Assembly (NCBI GenBank): GCA_964016885.1
Contig: OZ024744.1
Coordinates: 22,159,298-22,223,297, forward strand
Length of the DNA: 64,000 nucleotides
Source: Eledone cirrhosa
Lineage: Eukaryota; Mollusca; Cephalopoda; Octopoda; Eledonidae
Reading direction: 5' to 3'
Shown here: in pieces, positions 1-11,045 of the stretch
How positions within the stretch are numbered: position 1 is the first letter of the stretch
Layout: each line of letters opens with the position of its first letter
Notes under the pieces: model-generated
Databases searched by the model: none
What the model was told of the DNA's origin: nothing
The model's input: only the letters and a program-made list of their open reading frames with translations
Position numbers and translations under genes: made by a program

Positions 1-52
1 ACATAGGTGGGATGTTGTCGGGGTGGTCAGTTAGGTTGACATAGATAACATA

Positions 53-99
53 GGTGGGATGTTGTCGTGGTGGTCAGTTAGGTTGACATAGATAACATA
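53..99 (+). repeat. Type A monomer, 47 bp, reference copy
   Basis: This copy matches the commonest 47-bp form throughout the window and serves as a reference. It starts GGTGGGATG and ends in AACATA. Composition is 17 G, 15 T, 11 A, 4 C. The only CpG is in the GTCGTGG core. Frequent substitutions in other A copies are GTCGGGG in the core, GGTGGTATG or GGTGGCATG at the start, GATGTAGTC, and CATAGTTAAC or CATAGATTAC near the end. These variants keep fixed neighbours and define the larger units listed below. Confidence 0.95.
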
Positions 100-147
100 G
101 AGTCAGATGTTGTCGTGGTGGTCAGTTAGGTTGACATAGATAACATA

Positions 148-195
148 GAGTGAGATGTTGTCGTGGTGGTCAGTTAGGTTGACATAGATAACATA
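148..195 (+). repeat. Type B monomer, 48 bp, reference copy
   Basis: Type B differs from type A at its start (GAGTGAGATG instead of GGTGGGATG), which adds one base; the remaining 39 bases are the same. It occurs across the whole window, singly or in runs of two to a few copies between A copies. Recurring subtypes start GAGTCAGATG, GAGTGGGATG, GAGTGAGGTG, GAGTGATATG or AAGTGAGATG, or have GAGATGGTGACGTGG in the core. Because 48 is a multiple of three and 47 is not, only B-B junctions preserve reading frame, which explains the pattern of short chance ORFs. Confidence 0.95.
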
Positions 196-667
196 GGTGG
201 GATGTTGTCGTGGTGGTCAGTTAGGTTGACATAGATAACATAGAGTGGGATGTTGTCGTGGTGGTCAGTTAGGTTGACATAGATAACATAGGTGGGATGT
301 TGTCGTGGTGGTCAGTTAGGTTGACATAGATAACATAGAGTGAGATGTTGTCTTGGTGGTCAGTTAGGTTGACATAGATAACATAGGTGGGATGTTGTCG
401 TGGTCAGTTAGTTTGACATAGATAACATAGAGTGAGATGTTGTCGTGGTGGTCAGTTAGGTTAACATAGATAACATAGGTGGGATGTTGTCGGGGTGGTC
501 AGTTAGGTTGACATAGATAACATAGAGTGAGATGGTGTCGTGGTGGTCAGTTAGGTTGACATAGATAACATAGGTGAGATGTTGTCGTGGTGGTCAGTTA
601 GGTTGACATAGATAATATTGAGTGAGATGTTGTCGTGGTGGTCAGTTAGGTTCACATAGATAACATA

Positions 668-711
668 GGTGGGATGTTGTCGTGGTCAGTTAGGTTGACA
701 TAGATAACATA
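668..711 (+). repeat. Short monomer, 44 bp, one GTG unit lost
   Basis: Here the core reads GTCGTGGTCAG instead of GTCGTGGTGGTCAG, so one 3-bp unit of the GTGGTGG microrepeat is missing. This 44-bp form recurs many times across the window, usually in the same positions relative to other variants, so most copies descend by block duplication, not from repeated independent slippage. The original event is most simply a one-unit contraction of a GGT/GTG microrepeat. Confidence 0.92.
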
Positions 712-1598
712 GGTGGGATGTTGTCGTGGTCAGTTAGGGTGACATAGATAACATAGGTGGGATGTTGTCGTGGTGGTCAGTTAGGTTGACATAGATAACA
801 TAGGTGGGATGTTGTCGTGGTGGTCAGTTAGGTTGACATAGATAACATAGAGTGAGATGGTGACGTGGTAGTCAGTTAGGTTGACATAGTTAACATAGGT
901 GAGATGTTGTCGTGGTGGTCAGTTAGGTTGATATAGATAACATAGAGTGAGATGTTGTCGTAGTGGTCAGTTAGGTTGACATAGATAACATAGGTGGGAT
1001 GTTGTCGTGGTCAGTTAGGTTGACATAGATAACATAGGTGGGATGTTGTCGTGGTGGTCTGTTAGGTTGACATAGATAACATAGGTGGGATGTTGTCGTG
1101 GTCAGTTAGGTTGACATATATAACATAGAGTGAGATGTTGTCGTGGTGGTCAGTTAGTTTGACGTAGATAACATAGAGTGAGATATTGTCGTGGTCGTCA
1201 GTTAGGTTGACATAGATAACATAGGTGGCATGTTGTCGTGGTGGTCAGTTAGGTTTACATAGATAACATAGAGTGAGATGTTGTCGTGGTGGTCAGTTAG
1301 GTTGACATAGATAACATAGGTGGGATGTAGTCGTGGTGGTCAGTTAGGTTGACATAGTTAACATAGGTGGGATGTTGTCGTGGTGGTCAGTTAGGTTGAC
1401 ATAGATAACATAGGTGGGATGTTGTCGTGGTGGTCAGTTAGGTTGACATAGATAACATAGAGTGGGATGTTGTCGTTGTGGTCAGTTAGGTTGACATAGA
1501 TAACATAGAGTGAGATGTTGTCGTGGTCGTCAGTTAGGTTGACATAGATAACATAGAGTGAGATGTTGTCGTGGTGGTCAGTTAGGTTGACATAGATA

Positions 1599-3072
1599 AC
1601 ATAGGTGGGATGTTGTCGGGGTGGTCAGTTAGGTTGACATAGATAACATAGGTGGGATGTTGTCGTGGTGGTCAGTTAGGTTGACATAGATAACATAGAG
1701 TCAGATGTTGTCGTGGTGGTCAGTTAGGTTGACATAGATAACATAGAGTGAGATGTTGTCGTGGTGGTCAGTTAGGTTGACATAGATAACATAGGTGGGA
1801 TGTTGTCGTGGTGGTCAGTTAGGTTGACATAGATAACATAGAGTGGGATGTTGTCGTGGTGGTCAGTTAGGTTGACATAGATAACATAGGTGGGATGTTG
1901 TCGTGGTGGTCAGTTAGGTTGACATAGATAACATAGAGTGAGATGTTGTCTTGGTGGTCAGTTAGGTTGACATAGATAACATAGGTGGGATGTTGTCGTG
2001 GTCAGTTAGTTTGACATAGATAACATAGAGTGAGATGTTGTCGTGGTGGTCAGTTAGGTTAACATAGATAACATAGGTGGGATGTTGTCGGGGTGGTCAG
2101 TTAGGTTGACATAGATAACATAGAGTGAGATGGTGTCGTGGTGGTCAGTTAGGTTGACATAGATAACATAGGTGAGATGTTGTCGTGGTGGTCAGTTAGG
2201 TTGACATAGATAATATTGAGTGAGATGTTGTCGTGGTGGTCAGTTAGGTTCACATAGATAACATAGGTGGGATGTTGTCGTGGTCAGTTAGGTTGACATA
2301 GATAACATAGGTGGGATGTTGTCGTGGTCAGTTAGGGTGACATAGATAACATAGGTGGGATGTTGTCGTGGTGGTCAGTTAGGTTGACATAGATAACATA
2401 GGTGGGATGTTGTCGTGGTGGTCAGTTAGGTTGACATAGATAACATAGAGTGAGATGGTGACGTGGTAGTCAGTTAGGTTGACATAGTTAACATAGGTGA
2501 GATGTTGTCGTGGTGGTCAGTTAGGTTGATATAGATAACATAGAGTGAGATGTTGTCGTAGTGGTCAGTTAGGTTGACATAGATAACATAGGTGGGATGT
2601 TGTCGTGGTCAGTTAGGTTGACATAGATAACATAGGTGGGATGTTGTCGTGGTGGTCTGTTAGGTTGACATAGATAACATAGGTGGGATGTTGTCGTGGT
2701 CAGTTAGGTTGACATATATAACATAGAGTGAGATGTTGTCGTGGTCGTCAGTTAGGTTGACATAGATAACATAGGTGGCATGTTGTCGTGGTGGTCAGTT
2801 AGGTTTACATAGATAACATAGAGTGAGATGTTGTCGTGGTGGTCAGTTAGGTTGACATAGATAACATAGGTGGGATGTAGTCGTGGTGGTCAGTTAGGTT
2901 GACATAGTTAACATAGGTGGGATGTTGTCGTGGTGGTCAGTTAGGTTGACATAGATAACATAGGTGGGATGTTGTCGTGGTGGTCAGTTAGGTTGACATA
3001 GATAACATAGAGTGGGATGTTGTCGTTGTGGTCAGTTAGGTTGACATAGATAACATAGAGTGAGATGTTGTC
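1599..3072 (+). repeat. 1,598-bp higher-order unit, copy 2 (one monomer short)
   Basis: This block repeats 1-1,522 with the same variants in the same order. The offset is 1,598 bp up to about 2,740 and 1,550 bp after it, because one 48-bp monomer is missing. The match ends near 3,072, where this copy has GTCTTGG and copy 1 has GTCGTGG; the following monomers then differ in type as well. Confidence 0.9.
2726..2773 (+). repeat. Chimeric B monomer at a 48-bp deletion junction
   Basis: Copy 1 has two successive B monomers here: 1,128-1,175 (GAGATGTTG start, GTGGTGG core, GTTTGACGTAG) and 1,176-1,223 (GAGATATTG start, GTGGTCGTCAG core). Copy 2 has a single monomer that begins like the first and continues like the second. 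The exchange point therefore lies in the shared TTGTCGTGG stretch. This is a base-resolved trace of in-register unequal exchange or slippage. Confidence 0.85.
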
Positions 3073-4673
3073 TTGGTGGTCAGTTAGGTTGACATAGATA
3101 ACATAGGTGGGATGTTGTCGTGGTGGTCAGTTAGGTTGACATAGATAACATAGAGTGAGATGTTGTCGTGGTGGTCAGTTAGGTTGACATAGATAACATA
3201 GGTGGGATGTTGTCGTGGTGGTCAGTTAGGTTGACATAGATAACATAGGTGGGATGTTGTCGTGGTGGTCAGTTAGGTTGACATAGATAATATAGAGTGA
3301 GATGTTTTCGTGATGGTCAGTTAGGTTGACATAGATAACATAGATGGGATGTTGTCGTGGTCAGTTAGGTTGATATAGATAACATTGGTGGGATGTTGTC
3401 GTAGTCAGTTAGGTTGACATAGATAACATAGAGTGAGATGGTGTCGTGGTGGTCAGTTAGGTTGACATAGATAACATACGTGAGATGTTGTCGTGGTGGT
3501 CAGTTAGGTTGACATAGATAATATAGAGTGAGATGTTGTCGTGGTGGTCAGTTAGGTTGACATAGATAACATAGGTGGGATGTTGTCGTGGTCAGTTAGG
3601 TTGACATAGATAACATAGGTGGGATGTTGTCGTGGTCAGTTAGGGTGACATAGATAACATAGGTGGGATGTTGTCGTGGTGGTCAGTTAGGTTGACATAG
3701 ATAACATAGGTGGTATGTTGTCGTGGTTAGTTAGGTTGACATAGATAACATAGAGTGAGATGTTGTCGTGGTGGTCAGTTAGGTTGACATAGATAACATA
3801 GGTGGGATGTTGTCGTGGTGGTCAGTTAGGTTGACATAGATAACATAGGTGGGATGTTGTCGGGGTGGTCAGTTAGGTTGACATAGATAACATAGGTGGG
3901 ATGGTGTCGTGGTGGTCAGTTAGGTTGACATAGTTAACATAGGTGAGATGTTGTCGTGGTGGTCAGTTAGGTTGACATAGATAACATAGAGTGAGATGTT
4001 GTCGTGGTGGTCAGTTAGGTTGACATAGATAATATAGAGTGAGATGTTGTCGTGATGGTCAGTTAGGTTGACATAGATAACATAGGTGGGATGTTGTCGT
4101 GGTCAGTTAGGTTGATATAGATAACATAGGTGGGATGTAGTCGTGGTGGTCAGTTAGGTTGACATAGATAACATAGAGTGAGATGTTGTCGTGGTGGTCA
4201 GTTAGGTTGACATAGATAATATAGAGTGAGATGTTGTCGTGATGGTCAGTTGGGTTGACATAGATAACATAGGTGGGATGTTGTCGTGGTCAGTTAGGTT
4301 GACATAGATAACATAGGTTGGATGTTGTCGTGGTGGTCAGTTAGGTTGACATAGATAACATAGGTGGGATGTTGTCGTGGTCAGTTAGGTTGACATATAT
4401 AACATAGAGTGAGATGTTGTCGTGGTTGTCAGTTAGGTTGACATAGATAACATAGAGATGTTGTCGTGGTGGTCAGTTAGGTTGACATAGAAAACATAGG
4501 TGGGATGTTGTCGTGGTGGTCAGTTAGGTTGACATAGATAACATAGGTGGGATGTTATCGTGGTGGTCAGTTAGGTTGACATAGATAACATAGAGTGAGA
4601 TATTGTCGTGGTGGTCAGTTAGGTTGACATAGATAACATAGGTGGCATGTTGTCGTGGTGGTCAGTTAGGTTT
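3044..4673 (+). repeat. 1,630-bp tandem unit, copy 1
   Basis: Markers at 3,061 (GTCTTGG core downstream), 3,301 (GATGTTTTCGTGATGG) and 3,971 recur exactly 1,630 bp later. The unit has about 35 monomers, including repeated GATAATATAG variants, CATACGTGAG near 3,475, and a B monomer shortened to GAGATGTTG near 4,455. A private change, GTTGGGTTGAC near 4,249, separates it from copy 2. Confidence 0.9.
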
Positions 4674-6303
4674 ACATAGATAACATAGAGTGAGATGTTG
4701 TCTTGGTGGTCAGTTAGGTTGACATAGATAACATAGGTGGGATGTTGTCGTGGTGGTCAGTTAGGTTGACATAGATAACATAGAGTGAGATGTTGTCGTG
4801 GTGGTCAGTTAGGTTGACATAGATAACATAGGTGGGATGTTGTCGTGGTGGTCAGTTAGGTTGACATAGATAACATAGGTGGGATGTTGTCGTGGTGGTC
4901 AGTTAGGTTGACATAGATAATATAGAGTGAGATGTTTTCGTGATGGTCAGTTAGGTTGACATAGATAACATAGATGGGATGTTGTCGTGGTCAGTTAGGT
5001 TGATATAGATAACATTGGTGGGATGTTGTCGTAGTCAGTTAGGTTGACATAGATAACATAGAGTGAGATGGTGTCGTGGTGGTCAGTTAGGTTGACATAG
5101 ATAACATACGTGAGATGTTGTCGTGGTGGTCAGTTAGGTTGACATAGATAATATAGAGTGAGATGTTGTCGTGGTGGTCAGTTAGGTTGACATAGATAAC
5201 ATAGGTGGGATGTTGTCGTGGTCAGTTAGGTTGACATAGATAACATAGGTGGGATGTTGTCGTGGTCAGTTAGGGTGACATAGATAACATAGGTGGGATG
5301 TTGTCGTGGTGGTCAGTTAGGTTGACATAGATAACATAGGTGGTATGTTGTCGTGGTTAGTTAGGTTGACATAGATAACATAGAGTGAGATGTTGTCGTG
5401 GTGGTCAGTTAGGTTGACATAGATAACATAGGTGGGATGTTGTCGTGGTGGTCAGTTAGGTTGACATAGATAACATAGGTGGGATGTTGTCGGGGTGGTC
5501 AGTTAGGTTGACATAGATAACATAGGTGGGATGGTGTCGTGGTGGTCAGTTAGGTTGACATAGTTAACATAGGTGAGATGTTGTCGTGGTGGTCAGTTAG
5601 GTTGACATAGATAACATAGAGTGAGATGTTGTCGTGGTGGTCAGTTAGGTTGACATAGATAATATAGAGTGAGATGTTGTCGTGATGGTCAGTTAGGTTG
5701 ACATAGATAACATAGGTGGGATGTTGTCGTGGTCATTTAGGTTGATATAGATAACATAGGTGGGATGTAGTCGTGGTGGTCAGTTAGGTTGACATAGATA
5801 ACATAGAGTGAGATGTTGTCGTGGTGGTCAGTTAGGTTGACATAGATAATATAGAGTGAGATGTTGTCGTGATGGTCAGTTAGGTTGACATAGATAACAT
5901 AGGTGGGATGTTGTCGTGGTCAGTTAGGTTGACATAGATAACATAGGTTGGATGTTGTCGTGGTGGTCAGTTAGGTTGACATAGATAACATAGGTGGGAT
6001 GTTGTCGTGGTCAGTTAGGTTGACATATATAACATAGAGTGAGATGTTGTCGTGGTTGTCAGTTAGGTTGACATAGATAACATAGAGATGTTGTCGTGGT
6101 GGTCAGTTAGGTTGACATAGAAAACATAGGTGGGATGTTGTCGTGGTGGTCAGTTAGGTTGACATAGATAACATAGGTGGGATGTTATCGTGGTGGTCAG
6201 TTAGGTTGACATAGATAACATAGAGTGAGATATTGTCGTGGTGGTCAGTTAGGTTGACATAGATAACATAGGTGGCATGTTGTCGTGGTGGTCAGTTAGG
6301 TTT
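4674..6303 (+). repeat. 1,630-bp tandem unit, copy 2
   Basis: This is a directly adjacent second copy of the preceding unit, with the same variant order. In the stretches compared I saw only a few differences, for example GGTCATTTAGG near 5,733 where copy 1 has GGTCAGTTAGG. Such near identity implies a recent duplication, or recent homogenisation by gene conversion. Confidence 0.9.
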
Positions 6304-7714
6304 ACATAGATAACATAGAGTGAGATGTTGTCGTGGTGGTCAGTTAGGTTGACATAGATAACATAGGTGGGATGTTGTCGTGGTGGTCAGTTAGGTTGAC
6401 ATAGATAACATAGGTGGGATGTAGTCGTGGTTGTCAGTTAGGTTGACATAGATAACATAGAGTGAGATGTTGTCATGGTGGTCAGTTAGGTTGACATAGA
6501 TAACATAGGTGGGATGTTGTCGTGGTGGTCAGTTAGGTTGACATTGATAACATAGAGTGAGATGTTGTCGTGGTGGTCAGTTAGGTTGACATAGATAACA
6601 TAGGTGGGATGGTGTCGTGGTGGTCAGTTAGGGTGACATAGATAACATAGAGTGAGATGTTGTCTTGGTGGTCAGTTAGGTTGACATAGATAACATAGGT
6701 GGGATGATGTCATGGTCAGTTAGTTTGACATAGATAACATAGAGTGAGATGTTGTCGTGGTGGTCAGTTAGGTTGACATAGATAACATAGGTGGGATGTT
6801 GTCGGGGTGGTCAGTTAGGTTGACATAGATAACATAGAGTGAGATGGTGTCGTGGTGGTCAGTTAGGTTGACATAGATAACATAGTTGAGATGTTGTCGT
6901 GGTGGTCAGTTAGGTTGACATAGATAATATAGAGTGAGATGTTGTCGTGGTGGTCAGTTAGGTTGACATAGATAACATAGGTGGGATGTTGTCGTGGTCA
7001 GTTAGGTTGACATAGATAACATAGGTGGTATGTTGTCGTGGTCAGTTAGGTTGACATAGATAACATAGAGTGAGATGTTGTCGTGGTGGTCAGTTAGGTT
7101 GACATAGATAACATAGGTGGGATGTTGTCGTGGTCAGTTAGGGTGACATAGATAACATAGGTGGGATGTTGTCGTGGTGGTCAGTTAGGTTGACATAGAT
7201 AACATAGGTGGTATGTTGTCGTGGTCAGTTAGGTTGACATAGATAACATAGAGTGAGATGTTGTCGTGGTGGTCAGTTAGGTTGACATAGATAACATAGG
7301 TGGGATGTTGTCGTGGTGGTCAGTTAGGTTGACATAGATAACATAGGTGGGATGTTGTCGGGGTGGTCAGTTAGGTTGACATAGATAACATAGGTGGGAT
7401 GGTGTCGTGGTGGTCAGTTAGGTTGACATAGTTAACATAGGTGAGATGTTGTCGTGGTGGTCAGTTAGGTTGACATAGATAACATAGAGTGAGATGTTGT
7501 CGTGGTGGTCAGTTAGGTTGACATAGATAACATAGGTGGGATGTTGTCGTGGTGGTCAGTTAGGTTGACATAGATAACATAGGTGGGATGTTGTCGTGGT
7601 GGTCAGTTAGGTTGACATAGATAACATAGAGTCAGATGTTGTCGTGGTGGTCAGTTAGGTTGACATAGATAACATAGAGTGAGATGTTGTCGTGGTGGTC
7701 AGTTAGGTTGACAT
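6304..7714 (+). repeat. Mixed block between 1.6-kb units
   Basis: This stretch is ordinary satellite that does not continue the 1,630-bp unit. Part of it (about 6,650-7,020, with GTCTTGG followed by GTTAGTTTGAC and then GTCGGGG) resembles positions 340-700 of the first unit. The part from about 7,175 recurs near 8,860. A private core GATGATGTCATGG occurs near 6,704. No unique sequence or gene is present. Confidence 0.75.
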
Positions 7715-8870
7715 AGATAACATAGAGTGGGATGTTGTCGTTGTGGTCAGTTAGGTTGACATAGATAACATAGAGTGAGATGTTGTCTTGGTGGTCAGTT
7801 AGGTTGACATAGATAACATAGGTGGCATATTGTCGTGGTGGTCAGTTAGGTTGACATAGATAACATAGAGTGAGATGTTGTCGTGGTGGTCAGTTAGGTT
7901 GACATAGATAACATAGGTGGGATGTTGTCGTGGTGGTCAGTTAGGTTGACATAGATAACATAGGTGGGATGTTGTCGTGGTGGTCAGTTAGGTTGACATA
8001 GATAATATAGAGTGAGATGTTTTCGTGATGGTCAGTTAGGTTGACATAGATAACATAGGTGGGATGTTGTCGTGGTCAGTTAGGTTGATATAGATAACAT
8101 TGGTGGGATGTTGTCATGGTCAGTTAGGTTGACATAGATAACATAGAGTGAGATGGTGTCGTGGTGGTCAGTTTGGTTGACATAGATAACATACGTGAGA
8201 TGTTGTCGTGGTGGTCAGTTAGGTTGACATAGATAATATAGAGTGAGATGTTGTCGTGGTGGTCAGTTAGGTTGACATAGATAACATAGGTGGGATGTTG
8301 TCGTGGTCAGTTAGGTTGACATAGATAACATAGGTGGGATGTTGTCGTGGTCAGTTAGGGTGACATAGATAACATAGGTGGGATGTTGTCGTGGTGGTCA
8401 GTTAGGTTGACATAGATAACATAGGTGGTATGTTGTCGTGGTTAGTTAGGTTGACATAGATAACAGAGTGAGATGTTGTCGTGGTGGTCAGTTAGGTTGA
8501 CATAGATAACATAGGTGGGATGTTGTCGTGGTGGTCAGTTAGGTTGACATAGATAACATAGGTGGGATGTTGTCGGGGTGGTCAGTTAGGTTGACATAGA
8601 TAACATAGGTGGGATGGTGTCGTGGTGGTCAGTTAGGTTGACATAGTTAACATAGGTGAGATGTTGTCGTGGTGGTCAGTTAGGTTGACATAGATAACAT
8701 AGAGTGAGATGTTGTCGTGGTGGTCAGTTAGGTTGACATAGATAATATAGAGTGAGATGTTGTCGTGATGGTCAGTTAGGTTGACATAGATAACATAGGT
8801 GGGATGTTGTCGTGGTCAGTTAGGTTGATATAGATAACATAGGTGGGATGTAGTCGTGGTTGTCAGTTAG
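7715..8870 (+). repeat. Partial third copy of the 1,630-bp unit
   Basis: The rare marker GATGTTTTCGTGATGG at 8,016 lies 3,085 bp after its counterpart at 4,931, and the flanking variants keep the same order. The block includes the preceding GTCGTTGTGGTCAG monomer also seen near 3,020, so it derives from the junction with the first unit. It has small private changes, including a 2-bp deletion (GATAACAGAG) near 8,463 and GTTTGGTTGAC near 8,171. The match fades near 8,870. Confidence 0.8.
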
Positions 8871-9370
8871 GTTGACATAGATAACATAGGTGGTATGTTG
8901 TCGTGGTCAGTTAGGTTGACATAGATAACATAGAGTGAGATGTTGTCGTGGTGGTCAGTTAGGTTGACATAGATAACATAGGTGGGATGTTGTCGTGGTG
9001 GTCAGTTAGGTTGACATAGATAACATAGGTGGGATGTTGTCGGGGTGGTCAGTTAGGTTGACATAGATAACATAGGTGGGATGGTGTCGTGGTGGTCAGT
9101 TAGGTTGACATAGTTAACATAGGTGAGATGTTGTCGTGGTGGTCAGTTAGATTGACATAGATAACATAGAGTGAGATGTTGTCGTGGTGGTCAGTTAGGT
9201 TGACATAGATAACATAGGTGGGATGTTGTCGTGGTGGTCAGTTAGGTTGACATAGATAACAGGTGGGATGTTGTCGTGGTGGTCAGTTAGGTTGACATAG
9301 ATAACATAGAGTCAGATGTTGTCGTGGTGGTCAGTTAGGTTGACATAGATAACATAGAGTGAGGTGTTGT
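8860..9370 (+). repeat. Repeat of 7,175-7,690, about 1.68 kb downstream
   Basis: The series GGTGGTATG, B, A, A, GTCGGGG, GATGGTGTCG and CATAGTTAAC seen from 7,201 recurs 1,682 bp later. A 2-bp deletion (GATAACAGGTGG) near 9,259 shifts the offset. Together with 7,715-8,860 this makes a unit of about 1.68 kb. Confidence 0.78.
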
Positions 9371-11045
9371 CGTGATGGTCAGTTAGGTTGACATAGATAA
9401 CATAGGTGGGATGTTGTCGTGGTCAGTTAGGTTGATATAGATAACATTGGTGGGATGTTGTCGTGGTCAGTTAGGTTGACATAGATAACATAGGTGGGAT
9501 GTTGTCGTGGTGGTCAGTTAGGTTGACATAGATAACATAGGTGGGATGTTGTCGTGGTGGTCAGTTAGGTTGACATAGATAACATAGAGTCAGATGTTGT
9601 CGTGGTGGTCAGTTAGGTTGACATAGATAACATAGAGTGAGATGTTGTCGTGGTGGTCAGTTAGGTTGACATAGATAACATAGGTGGGATGTTGTCGTGG
9701 TGGTCAGTTAGGTTGACATAGATAACATAGAGTGGGATGTTGTCGTGGTGGTCAGTTAGGTTGACATAGATAACATAGGTGGGATGTTGTCGTGGTGGTC
9801 AGTTAGGTTGACATAGATAACATAAAGTGAGATGTTGTCTTGGTGGTCAGTTAGGTTGACATAGATAACATAGGTGGGATGTTGTCGTGGTCACTTAGTT
9901 TGACATAGATAACATAGAGTGAGATGTTGTCGTGGTGGTCAGTTAGGTTGACATAGATAACATAGGTGGGATGTTGTCGGGGTGGTCAGTTAGGTTGACA
10001 TAGATAACATAGAGTGAGATGGTGTCGTGGTGGTCAGTTAGGTTGACATAGATAACATAGGTGAGATGTTGTCGTGGTGGTCAGTTAGGTTGACATAGAT
10101 AATATAGAGTGAGATGTTGTCGTGGTGGTCAGTTAGGTTGACATAGATAACATAGGTGGGATGTTGTCGTGGTCAGTTAGGTTGACATAGATAACATAGG
10201 TGGTATGTTGTCGTGGTCAGTTAGGTTGACATAGATAACATAGAGTGAGATGTTGTCGTGGTGGTCAGTTAGGTTGACATAGATAACATAGGTGGGATGT
10301 TGTCGTGGTGGTCAGTTAGGTTGACATAGATAACATAGGTGGGATGTTGTCGGGGTGGTCAGTTAGGTTGACATAGATAACATAGGTGGGATGGTGTCGT
10401 GGACAGTTAGGTTGCCATAGATAACATAGAGTGAGATGCTGTCGTGGTGGTCAGTTAGGTTGACATAGATAACATAGGTGGGATGTTGTCGGGGTGGTCA
10501 GTTAGGTTGACATAGATAACATAGAGTGGGTTGTGGTCGTGGTGGTCAGTTAGGTTGACATAGATAACATAGGTGGGATGTTGTCGTGGTCAGTTAGGGT
10601 GACATAGATAACATAGGTGGGATGTTGTCGTGGTGGTCAGTTAGGTTGACATAGATTACATAGGTGGTATGTTGTCGTGGTCAGTTAGGTAGACATAGAT
10701 AACATAGAGTGAGATGTTGTCGTGGTGGTCAGTTAGGTTGACATAGATAACATAGGTGGGATGTTGTCGTGGTGGTCAGTTATGTTGACATAGATAACAT
10801 AGAGTGAGATGGTGACGTGGTGGTCAGTTAGGTTGACATAGATAACATATGTGGTATGTTGTCGTGGTCAGTTAGGTTGACATAGATAACATAGGTGGGA
10901 TGTTGTCGTGGTGGTCAGTTAGGTTGACATAGATAACATAGGTGGGATGTTGTCGTGGTCAGTTAGGTTGACATATATAACATAGAGTGAGATGTTGTCG
11001 TGGTTGTCAGTAAGGTTGACATAGATAACATAGAGTGAGATGTTG
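9180..11045 (+). repeat. Unit of about 1.86 kb, copy 1 (2,991-bp spacing)
   Basis: The block contains the series GTGATGG, GGTTGATATAG with ACATTGGTGGG, GAGTCAGATG, GAGTGAGATG, AAGTGAGATG with GTCTTGG, then TCACTTAGTTTGAC at 9,891. The same series recurs at 12,882, an offset of 2,991 bp. Private changes in this copy include GTTGCCATAG near 10,413 and an altered start GAGTGGGTTGTGG near 10,524. It ends in a GTTGTCAGTAAGG monomer near 11,010. Confidence 0.85.
10385..10428 (+). repeat. Short monomer, 44 bp, GTGGACAG form
   Basis: A second 44-bp class has the core GGTGTCGTGGACAGTT, in which GTGGTCAG-type sequence is shortened and altered to GTGGACAG. It recurs near 13,380, 16,090, 20,440, 22,365, 22,590, 24,870, 26,130, 29,220, 31,750, 34,985, 37,325, 37,790, 40,980, 45,010, 47,345, 49,221, 51,509, 53,518, 54,970, 56,833, 57,583, 59,398 and 61,127, and is absent before about 10.4 kb. 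One copy near 42,105 has changed further to GTGGAAAG. It is one of the best phase markers for the larger repeat units. Confidence 0.9.

Larger units (their letters stand above)
1..1598 (+). repeat. 1,598-bp higher-order unit, copy 1
   Basis: The order of variants starting at position 1 (GTCGGGG core, plain A, GAGTCAGATG B, plain B) recurs exactly 1,598 bp later. A check within the unit is the rare core GACGTGGTAGTCAG at about 860, which recurs 1,598 bp downstream. The unit has about 34 monomers. Its left edge may lie before the window. Diagnostic variants include GATAATATTGAG near 612 and GTTAGTTTGACGTAG near 1,153. Confidence 0.9.

Noticed and set aside
893..900. GTTAAC palindrome in CATAGTTAAC variants as an operator-like site
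   Set aside because: It is a single A-to-T change in CATAGATAAC, inherited by block duplication. Six-base palindromes like this arise by chance and nothing else marks it as a binding site.
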